From the NCBI GenBank assembly GCA_937951685.1, contig CALFBG010000059.1, positions 1-42,831 of the forward strand: 42,831 nt of DNA. Reading direction: 5' to 3'. Origin of the DNA: an uncultured Saprospiraceae bacterium. GTDB taxonomy: Bacteria; Bacteroidota; Bacteroidia; Chitinophagales; Saprospiraceae. A program made the translations under genes and the position numbers. This document shows, one piece after another, positions 1 through 8,200 of this stretch (position 1 is its first letter; every line of letters begins with the position of its first letter). A model generated the notes under the pieces. That model saw only the letters and a list, made by a program, of their open reading frames with translations, did not search any database and was not told the origin of the DNA.

Positions 1-337
1 CTAATAAATTCACTAATTTATGACGAGTAAATTTTATTTCACGCTTCGTTAAAAAGCCTTGAAAACCAATGGTTTCCTGCATTTTTCGCCTCGATTGAAG
101 CAAAATTTTCTTCCGTCAAAATCACCAATCTATTTGGTAAATCTACTTACGTAGCGCTTTACTTGCCAATCACCGCAAAGGAAATCAAGGCTATCCCTTA
201 ATTTTATATGATTTTATTATAAAGTCGTTTCCTGCCAATAAAGTTTAATATTTTGTGTCGCTTTATCCGGCTACACCATCTTAATCGTGATTTATTTCGG
301 TACTTATAGCCGTGATGATCAATCAAACTTTATTCCT
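1..337. other. Left-edge region without a supported gene
   Basis: No gene is supported here. The plus frame starting at base 1 stops at 28-30 and then stays open to a stop at 199-201, but it has no ATG; its translation (for example KITNLFGKSTYVALYLP) looks vaguely protein-like and could be a decayed gene or a dispersed repeat. On the minus strand a frame from an ATG at 82-80 runs off the left edge. Bases 61-76 contain a short imperfect inverted repeat around ACCAATGGT. The stretch also holds whatever promoter serves the ExbD gene that follows. Confidence 0.4.
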
Positions 338-880
338 ATGATCTTGAACAAAATTCGTCGCCGTTTTGAAAATGCGGTCAATGCTGGTTCTATGGCAGAC
401 ATTGCATTTTTGTTACTTATCTTTTTCTTAGTTACGACTACGATCGTAGTTGACAAAGGGATTAAGGTAAAATTACCAGTTTACAATCCTGAACCTGTAC
501 CGCAATTTCCTGCTAAGCATGTACTCTCGGTAAAGGTAAACCTAAATAATCAATTGTTAGTAGAAGGACAAGCTATACAGATTGATCAACTCAAAACTAT
601 AACGAAGTCCTTTATTATGAATCCTTCGGATAAAGTAGCGTTTCCGAATAAACCTACCCAAGCCGTTATCTCTTTACAAAATGATCGCGCAACTTCTTAT
701 AAAACCTACATTGCAGTTTATAATGAACTGAAAGCGGCTTATAATGAATTGTGGGATGAACAAGCACTCAAGCAATTTGGGAAAGTTTATGAAGTATTGC
801 CTAAAGCGGAAAAAAAACTAGTTCGTGCCACGATTCCGCTAGTTATTTCAGAAGCTGAACCGACAGATCTGAAGCAGTAG
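338..880 (+). CDS. ExbD/TolR family biopolymer transport protein (first of two)
   Basis: ExbD/TolR proteins are inner-membrane partners of ExbB/TolQ that use the proton gradient to power TonB- or Tol-dependent outer-membrane processes. The protein has a short basic cytoplasmic N-terminus (MILNKIRRRF), then one membrane segment at about residues 18-38 that carries the conserved proton-path aspartate in SMADIAFLLLIFF, then a periplasmic domain. I chose ATG 338 because the preceding in-frame residues look non-coding and the membrane segment falls where it does in the family; this gives 180 residues. The periplasmic part is longer than in a minimal ExbD and contains a lysine-rich stretch at about 145-165. 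A second ExbD lies 137 bp downstream on the same strand. No ExbB/TolQ gene is visible upstream. Confidence 0.85.
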   Translation: MILNKIRRRFENAVNAGSMADIAFLLLIFFLVTTTIVVDKGIKVKLPVYNPEPVPQFPAKHVLSVKVNLNNQLLVEGQAIQIDQLKTITKSFIMNPSDKVAFPNKPTQAVISLQNDRATSYKTYIAVYNELKAAYNELWDEQALKQFGKVYEVLPKAEKKLVRATIPLVISEAEPTDLKQ

Positions 881-1017
881 CTACTGCTTCATCCTTTTGC
901 CTTAAAGAAAATCATACATAGCATTTTTCGCACAATACGCTTTACGCTTTATTTTAAAACTCAGTGGCTTGCGGTTCTACCGACAGGTCACTGCTCAAAA
1001 TTTTAAACCATTGCAAT

Positions 1018-1473
1018 ATGCTTAGAGCTAAAAAACGAACTCAGCCCGTAATCAACACGAACGCTTTACCAGACATTATTTTTATGCTGCTCTTCTTTTT
1101 TATGGTCGTGACGGTCATGCGTAAAGATCCCATGCTTTTAAAAATAAAGATTCCAACGGCGAGTGAATCTAGTAAACTGGAAAATCGATCTTTGGTGAAC
1201 CATATTTACATCGGAACACCACTGAACCCGCAGCAGACTACAAAAAATGCGATTCAGATTCAAGATGCCTTTGTGTCAGAAAATAATTTACAACAAGCCA
1301 TTAAAACGGTTATTGCAAACCAGGCAGCGCGTACAGAAACCTTTCTTAGTACGGCACTGAAAGTTGATGAAAATGTTAAAATGGGCGTAGTAAATGATGT
1401 TAAAATGGCACTGCGCAAAGAAGGACAACTCAAATTAAGTTACCTCGCCGCAAGGCCATTGTCTGTACAATAA
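1018..1473 (+). CDS. ExbD/TolR family biopolymer transport protein (second of two)
   Basis: This is a second, diverged ExbD/TolR protein, 151 residues from the ATG at 1018. The N-terminus is basic (MLRAKKRTQPVI), followed by NALPDIIFMLLFFFMVVTV, which matches the family pattern of an aspartate at the start of the single membrane helix. The rest is periplasmic. An earlier in-frame start at 964 would add 18 residues that do not look like family sequence. Paired ExbD genes are common in Bacteroidota, where they usually follow exbB in a TonB or gliding-motor operon; here the pair stands without it. A strong hairpin terminator follows at 1521-1550. Confidence 0.86.
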   Translation: MLRAKKRTQPVINTNALPDIIFMLLFFFMVVTVMRKDPMLLKIKIPTASESSKLENRSLVNHIYIGTPLNPQQTTKNAIQIQDAFVSENNLQQAIKTVIANQAARTETFLSTALKVDENVKMGVVNDVKMALRKEGQLKLSYLAARPLSVQ

Positions 1474-1518
1474 ACACACCATAAATCCAGGATAATACAT
1501 CTAAAGCTATGAAAATGA

Positions 1519-1556
1519 GAAAGCCACTATCCTTTTGAGGACAGTGGCTTTTCTAT
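1519..1556 (+). terminator. Intrinsic terminator after the ExbD pair
   Basis: A 13-bp stem (AAGCCACTATCCT at 1521-1533 against AGGACAGTGGCTT at 1538-1550, one mismatch) has a short TTTG loop and is followed by TTCTATATT. It closes the ExbD transcript. The A-rich left flank could also let it serve the convergent deacetylase gene, although that gene ends about 80 bp away. Confidence 0.75.
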
Positions 1557-1629
1557 ATTAAAACTAAACATTGCCAAGAGAAAAGGATCATGACTTTAAA
1601 GTAGATCCGATAAATTTATTACAAAGTAT

Positions 1630-2283
1630 TTATGCACTGTGTAAGTAATTTGTTTTTTTAACGGCTTCTTCAGCGTTAAGCTGTTCGAAGGTATAACCCA
1701 ATGCAGTGAAATGTGCTAAGACTTTTGGTAAAACATAGCTCAATTTTTTACTTGCCTTTATGCTATCGTGAAAGACAATGATAGAACCGGGTTTTGCCTT
1801 CGAGGTTACATTGTGAAAACATTGTTCTCGAGAAATTTTGGGATCAAAATCTCCACTCAACACATCCCACATAATGATGCGATAATGTCGTTGTAAAAAC
1901 TGAGCTTGCTTTGGCATCAAACGGCCATAAGGTGGACGGAAGAGCGTAGAATTAACCAAACGGGCACAATGTCTGATATTATGAAAATAAGGAATGTTTT
2001 CGGTAGACCATCCATTGAGATGATTGAAAGTATGATTACCAACAGAATGTCCAGCATCCAAAACAGCTTGGAAAACTTCAGGATGTTTTTGAACATTATC
2101 TCCGACGCAGAAGAAGGTTGCTTTAGCATCGTAGGCTGCCAAGTGCTCCAAAACCATGGGCGTTACCTCCGGTATTGGTCCGTCATCAAAACTTAGGTAC
2201 AAAACTTTTTCTTGGGTTGGAATCCGCCAAGTGAAGTTGGGAAATAAATTTTGAATAAATTTAGGTGTTTTTACTAAGTACAT
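1630..2283 (-). CDS. Polysaccharide deacetylase family protein (NodB domain)
   Basis: A carbohydrate esterase family 4 enzyme of 217 residues, expected to remove N-acetyl groups from peptidoglycan or another amino-sugar polymer in a metal-dependent reaction. The family motifs are present in order: LSFDDGP at about 30-36 (catalytic base and metal aspartates D33, D34), HSVGNHTFNH at 79-88 (zinc ligands H84 and H88), RPPYGR at 116-121, a WDVLSGDFDP segment, and IIVFHDS near residue 170 with the late conserved histidine. No signal peptide is obvious, so the protein is either cytosolic or exported without a classical leader; the motif starts unusually close to the N-terminus. It is divergent to gltX, with which it shares a 274-bp intergenic region. 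Confidence 0.9.
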   Translation of the reverse strand: MYLVKTPKFIQNLFPNFTWRIPTQEKVLYLSFDDGPIPEVTPMVLEHLAAYDAKATFFCVGDNVQKHPEVFQAVLDAGHSVGNHTFNHLNGWSTENIPYFHNIRHCARLVNSTLFRPPYGRLMPKQAQFLQRHYRIIMWDVLSGDFDPKISREQCFHNVTSKAKPGSIIVFHDSIKASKKLSYVLPKVLAHFTALGYTFEQLNAEEAVKKTNYLHSA

Positions 2284-2397
2284 GACTATGGGACTAAATA
2301 TGCGTTAATTAAGTTTTGCGGCTTACTTAATTTATAGTGTGTTGAGTAAAAGCAGCAAGCTATTTCGGAACAAAGGAAATATTCGTAGGATATCGGT

Positions 2398-2405
2398 CAA
2401 AAATA
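2398..2405 (-). promoter_or_regulatory. Candidate -7 box for the deacetylase gene
   Basis: Read on the minus strand this is TATTTTTG, an exact fit to the Bacteroidota -7 consensus TAnnTTTG, about 115 bp upstream of the deacetylase start. No clear TTG -33 box is seen at the right spacing, so the call rests on one element only. I found no convincing box for gltX in the same gap. Confidence 0.35.
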
Positions 2406-2557
2406 CTTATAAGCTCTTTTTATTTCTTTAAATTTGACCGCTCGTTGAATAATTGGAACTTCCTTTAAGTTTTCAGTTGTTAACAGAACGATTTGCAAGT
2501 AAGATTTGCTGCTTGCTCAACAAACTTTTATCTCGCTAAAATTAATAATTAATACCA

Positions 2558-4102
2558 ATGACAAATATTAGAGTTCGATTTGCACCAAGTCCTACCGGAG
2601 CGTTACACATTGGAGGTGTGCGGACGGCACTTTATAATTATCTACTCGCCAAAAAAATGGGAGGCACTTTTATTTTAAGAATAGAAGATACGGATCAAAC
2701 GCGTTACGTAGCGGGCGCGGAAAAATATATTTTGGATGCCTTGCAATGGTGTAATATTTCACCAGATGAAGGGCCTGGCATTGGAGGTGCTTACGGGCCA
2801 TACCGACAATCTGAAAGAAAAGATTTATATCAAAAATATGCAGAAAAACTACTCGCAGATGGTAATGCATATTACGCTTTTGATACGCCGGAAGCACTCG
2901 ATGAAAAACGGGCAGCGATGGAAGCAGAGAAGCAGGTTTTTCGTTATGATAGTTCTACTCGCATGGAGATGGTAAACAGTTTAACCTTATCCTCCGAAGC
3001 AGTACAAAAGCGTTTGGACAGTGGCGAGGGTTATACCATTCGTTTGAAAGTGCCAAGAGAAGAGCAAGTACAAGTACATGATTTAATTCGGGGGACGGTA
3101 ACGTTTCAGAGTAACGAATTAGATGATAAGATTATGCTAAAAAGTGATGGGATGCCGACTTATCATTTAGCTAATATTGTTGATGATCACTTGATGGAAA
3201 TTAGCCACGTTATTCGTGGAGAAGAATGGTTGCCGAGTACAGCGCATCACGTTTTGTTGTATCGCTACTTGGGTTGGGAAAATGAGATGCCGAAGTTTGC
3301 GCACTTACCTTTGATTTTGAAACCTAGTGGAAAAGGTAAATTGAGTAAGCGAGATGGTGATAAATTGGGGATGCCCGTTTTTCCAATTGGCTGGGAAGCA
3401 GAAAAGGCAGAAGATTCTTTTCGGGGATTTAGAGAATATGGTTTTGATCCTAAAGCTGTGCTCAACTTTCTAGCATTTTTGGGTTGGAACCCAGGAACGG
3501 AGCAAGAGATTTTTTCTTTGGAAGAATTAGCCGCCGCATTTTCAATTGATAAGATTGGAAAATCAGGTGCGCGTTTTGATTACCAAAAAGCACAATGGTT
3601 TAATCAGCAATATATCATTGCATCGGAGGATCAAACTTTGGCAAGGAGCTTACGCAATGACTTTGGTGATCAACTGGCAGGAGTTAGTGATGACTTTTTA
3701 GCCAGTTTTTGTGGTCTCCTCAAAGAACGCGTTACTTTTATGACTGATTTTATGGAAATGGGATATTACTTTTTTGAGCCAGTTAAAACTTACGAAGAAA
3801 AACCAATTCGCAAAAAGTGGAAGCCCGAGCAACGCCACAACTTTGATGCCTTGACGGCAGCGCTTGCAGCAATCGATGACTTTACGGCGGAGCACTTAGA
3901 AACGGTGATTAAAAACTTTATTGCAGCAAAAGAATTGAAGTTTGGAGAAGTATTTCCAATGCTAAGAATTGCGTTGACGGGAACTATGAGCGGTCCTGAT
4001 TTGTTTAAAATGGCGGCACTCATTGGTAAAGCAACTGTTTTAGAGCGCTTGGAATCAGGATACAACCATTTTGATCAAGTTAAAGCTGCTGCAAATAGTT
4101 AG
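2558..4102 (+). CDS. gltX: Glutamate--tRNA ligase
   Basis: Charges tRNA-Glu with glutamate in the cytoplasm, a class I aminoacyl-tRNA synthetase. The Rossmann-fold signature is at the very N-terminus (RFAPSPTGALHIGG, HIGH-equivalent at about 17-20) and the KMSKS-equivalent loop reads KLSKRDGD at 261-268, which is the usual bacterial GluRS form. RIEDTDQTR (about residues 42-50) and RGEEW are further conserved active-site stretches. At 514 residues the length is normal for a full enzyme with the C-terminal anticodon-binding part. No zinc-type cysteine cluster is apparent. The ATG at 2558 gives the expected family start (MTNIRVRFAPSP). The small gene at 4157 follows 54 bp later and may be cotranscribed. 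Confidence 0.97.
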   Translation: MTNIRVRFAPSPTGALHIGGVRTALYNYLLAKKMGGTFILRIEDTDQTRYVAGAEKYILDALQWCNISPDEGPGIGGAYGPYRQSERKDLYQKYAEKLLADGNAYYAFDTPEALDEKRAAMEAEKQVFRYDSSTRMEMVNSLTLSSEAVQKRLDSGEGYTIRLKVPREEQVQVHDLIRGTVTFQSNELDDKIMLKSDGMPTYHLANIVDDHLMEISHVIRGEEWLPSTAHHVLLYRYLGWENEMPKFAHLPLILKPSGKGKLSKRDGDKLGMPVFPIGWEAEKAEDSFRGFREYGFDPKAVLNFLAFLGWNPGTEQEIFSLEELAAAFSIDKIGKSGARFDYQKAQWFNQQYIIASEDQTLARSLRNDFGDQLAGVSDDFLASFCGLLKERVTFMTDFMEMGYYFFEPVKTYEEKPIRKKWKPEQRHNFDALTAALAAIDDFTAEHLETVIKNFIAAKELKFGEVFPMLRIALTGTMSGPDLFKMAALIGKATVLERLESGYNHFDQVKAAANS

Positions 4103-4156
4103 TTCCAATAATTTTTTTAACAATAACGCTTAACTCATTTTTAAATCAAGAAAGTC

Positions 4157-4351
4157 ATGGCTAAGAAAAAGAAAAAAACACCAGAGGTTCACAAAGACTT
4201 AAGTGGCTTTGATATTAAGATCAACGAATTTGGAGAAATTACGTCTAATTTCGATATTGATAAGATCAATGCTTTCTTAGATAAAAATGTGGTAGATAAA
4301 AAATTAGCGGAGCAACAAGACGATACGGAGCAACAAGGAGAAGAAGAATGA
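4157..4351 (+). CDS. Small lysine-rich/acidic-tailed hypothetical protein
   Basis: A 64-residue protein that I do not recognise. It starts with a lysine run (MAKKKKK), has a central predicted alpha/beta stretch (SGFDIKINEFGEITSNFDID, then a helix-like KINAFLDKNVVDKKL) and ends in an acidic, glutamine-rich tail (EQQDDTEQQGEEE). There is no signal peptide, membrane segment or cysteine, so it is probably cytosolic. It follows gltX by 54 bp on the same strand and is closed by two terminators in a row, which supports it being a real transcribed gene. The charge layout suggests binding to nucleic acid or a protein partner, but that is a guess. Confidence 0.7.
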   Translation: MAKKKKKTPEVHKDLSGFDIKINEFGEITSNFDIDKINAFLDKNVVDKKLAEQQDDTEQQGEEE

Positions 4352-4441
4352 TGCTTATTAGGAATCAATTTTATCTCTTAAAATGATTTCTAATTAACTC
4401 AAATTAAAAAAATATATAAATTATTTAAACTTTTATTCTGT

Positions 4442-4477
4442 AAGTGCGTAGAAACAAGTGTTCTAGGCACTTTTTTT
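4442..4477 (+). terminator. Strong intrinsic terminator after the gltX transcript
   Basis: A 12-bp stem (AAGTGCGTAGAA at 4442-4453 with TTCTAGGCACTT at 4461-4472, one internal G-G mismatch) with loop ACAAGTG is followed directly by a run of T to 4477. Confidence 0.88.
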
Positions 4478-4497
4478 GTTGTAGGACAGTATCTTTT

Positions 4498-4520
4498 AAA
4501 AGGTAAAGACCTTTTTTTTA
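4498..4520 (+). terminator. Second, tandem hairpin terminator
   Basis: AAAAGGT at 4498-4504 pairs with ACCTTTT at 4509-4515 around loop AAAG and runs on into more T residues. It lies 20 bp behind the previous terminator and is a likely back-up. Confidence 0.55.
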
Positions 4521-4896
4521 GTAATAATGATTTAATGACAGCAAGGTTAGGAACATAATAATTTATCCTACTTGGTAATAATTTTTCTAGTATTGATTGT
4601 GTAAAATGTTGACTATCAATTGATAATTGGATTTTATACGAAAAATATGCATCCCAAAGCTAATTCAGTCGGATTTTAAAAAGCATCGTTTATACGATGA
4701 GATTCGTTGAGAGGAGTAGTTATTACTTTTGTGCAATCACAAAAAATTACGCAAAATTTTTCAAAAAAAGAAGGAGATAGTTGCTCAAAACAGCACAAAA
4801 GAGCCATTAAATTCAACTTTTTTATCAGTGATTACATAAAAGTGCTATATTTGTAGAACTAGTATCAAAAGGTACTTATCTTAAAAACCGGTATAA
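4521..4896. other. Long AT-rich gap with candidate promoters for the giant gene
   Basis: No gene is seen. At 4684-4699 there is a small hairpin, CATCGT-ttat-ACGATG. TACTTTTG at 4724-4731 and TATATTTG at 4846-4853 both fit the Bacteroidota -7 consensus TAnnTTTG and point toward the giant gene. AAGGAG at about 4770 has no open frame behind it that looks coding. Confidence 0.5.
4846..4853 (+). promoter_or_regulatory. Candidate -7 promoter box upstream of the giant T9SS gene
   Basis: TATATTTG matches TAnnTTTG exactly. If used, the transcript would carry a leader of nearly 380 nt before the giant gene's ATG at 5238. No TTG is found at the ideal -33 position, only a T-rich stretch, so the box is plausible rather than proven. 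Confidence 0.45.
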
Positions 4897-4899
4897 TTG

Positions 4900-5211
4900 A
4901 TGACTACTCCCAAGAACTATTCAATTCTTACAGTGAAATGTAAGGACTACGGCCATAGTGGTTATGTAGCTGATTCTTCGATTGAAGCAATCACTGCTCA
5001 GCACTTTCTTATCGCCTTATCGTATAGTTGCTCTTCTAAAACGAATCACACTTTTTTTCTTGCTTCCGTTTTTTCTTCCTTGGGATTGCCAATGCTTTTC
5101 TCCGTTCGAGAGCGTTTGTTAGCAACGTTATTTTCAATGACCTATCTGTTTTGTTTTATCCTAGTACACATTTCGTGGCATTACCAACTTATCTATAAAT
5201 CAAACCACTAA
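4900..5211 (+). CDS. Doubtful 103-residue open frame in the leader of the giant gene
   Basis: An open frame from ATG 4900 (a TTG precedes it) to a stop at 5211, ending 26 bp before the giant gene. The product is rich in Ser, Leu and Phe, has a hydrophobic C-terminal half (for example MTYLFCFILVHISWHY) and matches no family I know. It lacks a convincing ribosome site and its composition is unlike the neighbouring proteins. It may simply be leader RNA that happens to stay open. If translated it could be a small membrane protein or a leader peptide. Confidence 0.22.
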   Translation: MTTPKNYSILTVKCKDYGHSGYVADSSIEAITAQHFLIALSYSCSSKTNHTFFLASVFSSLGLPMLFSVRERLLATLFSMTYLFCFILVHISWHYQLIYKSNH

Positions 5212-5237
5212 CAAATTACTGATTTAAAAAAATACGC

Positions 5238-8200
5238 ATGAAAAACCGATTACAAAGAGGAACTTGGCTTACCCTATTGGTACTGACCTGCCTATTTGGT
5301 GTTCAAAAAAATCTTACTGCTCAGGACTTTATTTTCAATTATACGGGACCTGACGTAATTACGATGGACAACCAATGTAAAGCCATTCTTAATTGGGGTA
5401 TGTTTACACCCACGGTGTCTCCAGCACATCCCCTGGATGGACAAGCCATTACTTTTTTTGATATTGATAATATTACTGGTGGATACAGTGTCAATGACAC
5501 GATTCCTGTTGGTCAAGTAGTCGATATTACTTATCTCGCCTTGGATAATCAGGGGAATGATTCTACATTCACTTTTACAATTAGTTTTGTAGACGATACA
5601 GATCCTGAATTTGATTTAGCTTCTATGCCCGCAGACGCGTCTTACGCTTGTATGGCAAATGTACCAATGGCACCGAACGTCTCAACTTTAGTTGCAACGG
5701 ATAATTGTCCACCTTTCGGAGGAACCTCCAATGGGGTCACGATTACCTACGATGGAGAAACAACTCCTCCAACGGCTTGTAATGGTGCAACATTCACAAG
5801 AACTTGGACGGTAACGGATGCGGCTAATAATACAAGCCAATATACCCAAACAATTACAATAGATGGAGATTCAACTCCTCCTACGATTACTGGAAATCCA
5901 GTGAGTGCAACGGAAGATTGCGCAACAGCAGATTATGCAACTTGGTTGGCAGCACAACGTGCCGCATTTACAGCCGTTGATAATGGTTGTGGTCTTGCCG
6001 CTCTTACGGATGATGCTCCCGCTACTATTAATACAAATTGTGAAACAGTAGATGTAGTCTTCACGGCAACGGATCAGTGTGGTTTGACGAGTTCCGTTAC
6101 GGTTACGTATACCGTTGAAGATAATGATGATCCAGTAATTACGCCTCCTGCTACCACGGCAGTAACGATTCAATGTACAGGCGTTCCTTCTGATCCCATT
6201 ACACAAATCATGAATTATGCACAGAATAACTTAGCAGTTACTGATAACTGTGGAACGGTTACTTGGGCAAACGATTTTACCGGTTTGAACGGAGGTTGTG
6301 GTGGTACTACTGGAACTGCTGCAGTTACTTACACCGCCTCGGATGGTTGTGGGAATACGGATGATGTAACGATCAACTTTACCGTAGATGATTCTAATCC
6401 TCCTAATATTATCATGGGGGCAGTAGATACTATTGTCATTTGTGATGGTACAGGAAATATGACAGAACTAACCACTTGGTTGAATAATAGAGCAGGTTCT
6501 GTTGCGACGGATATCTGTACACCTTTAAGCGGCATTACGTCAAGCCTGCAATTGACAACGGGCGTTCCTACAACGCCAGCTGCGATTCAAAATGCTTTGC
6601 AAACACAATTAGCAAACGGTTGTGGTGCATTAGTTACGGTAAGATTTGCTTACGCAGATGCTTGTGGTAATATGTCTACCTCAGATGCAGATTTTGAAGT
6701 TATTGATAATACGTCACCTATTTGGGCAGTGCCTGCTCAAGATATTACAGTGGAGTGTGATGGTACTGCCGATCCTAACGGAGAGATTGCTGCTTGGTTA
6801 ATGAATAACGGTGGCGGAACAGTTGATGATGAATGTAGTAATGTATCGGTTTCAAATAATTACGCTGGTTTGACCATGGCAGGTTGTAGTCCTGCTACAG
6901 GAAGTGCTATGGTTATTTTTACGGCAATGGATCAATGTAATAACATGGTAGTAGATAGTGCCATGGTTACGGTAGACGACACAACTCCTGCCATGCTTGG
7001 AAATATTCCTGCGGCAGTAACGATTAATTGTGGTGATGCAATTCCTGGTGATCCAGGAAATATTACGGCGATGGATGCTTGCGAAGGGGACCTTTCTGGT
7101 ATAGTAGGTTTTAGCCAAGGTGCTTTAGTTGTTGGTGCTTGCCCTAATACTGGAACGATTACCAATACTTGGACCGTAACTGATGCTTGTGGTAATCCTG
7201 CACAGGCTACTCAAATAATTACAATTGAAGATAATATGGGCGCCATGTTTACGGGTGTTCCAATGGCAGTTAGTGTAGAATGTGGCGATCCTGTACCCGG
7301 AGATGCTGGAACAGTAGTCGCAACGGATGTTTGCCAAGGAGATATTACGGCAAATATTGTTTTTACACAAGGTGCTTTAGATAATACAGGTGCGTGTCCG
7401 AACACTGGAACAATTACCAATACTTGGACGGTAACCGATGCTTGTGGCAATACAACGATGACTTCTCAACTAATTACTATTACCGATAATACAGATCCTG
7501 TAATTACTATGGGAGCTGCTAATATGATGGTAGAGTGTGATGGCACAGGAAATACGGCTCAACTTAATGCTTGGTTAAACAATAATGGTGGTGCAACGGC
7601 AACCGATAATTGTAATATGGTTACCTGGACTAATATGTTGGTTGGAATGAATCCATCTTGTAATGGAACAATCAATACCTTTACTTACGAGTTTACCGCA
7701 ATGGATGAGTGTGGTAATGATATGAGTAGTACTTCTGCGGATTTCATTATCATGGATACTACTGCTCCAACAATTTCTACGATGGCTGCTAATATTACCG
7801 TAGAATGTGAAGATCCGAATGGTATTTCTTTAATGGATTGGGCAGCAACACACGGTGGTGCGATCGCAACGGATAATTGTACAACAATTGACGATACACA
7901 TTGGTCATTCGTAGCTAGTCCTCCAGTACAAGGTTGTTTAAATACATTTACCCAAACAGTAGTTTTTACCGTTACGGATGAATGTGGCCTTTCTGCTTCC
8001 ACGACTGCAAATTATGTTTTACAAGATAAAATTTCCCCACAAATTTTCCCAACGTCTTCTAATAAGACCGAAGAATGCGATGGGGTAGATGATATAAATT
8101 CTCTTTTGGCTTGGATTGATAGTCAAGGTGGCGCGATGGCAACCGATGGTTGTAGCATGGCTCAATGGATAGATTTTGATTACGTTACTTCGGATGGCGA

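Noticed and set aside
31-201. Open plus-strand frame near the left edge with protein-like translation
   Set aside because: No start codon, a stop just before it, and no family match; kept only as a remark on the region.
1906-2196. Plus-strand 96-codon frame opposite the deacetylase
   Set aside because: The minus strand carries all deacetylase motifs in order; the plus frame has no recognisable features.
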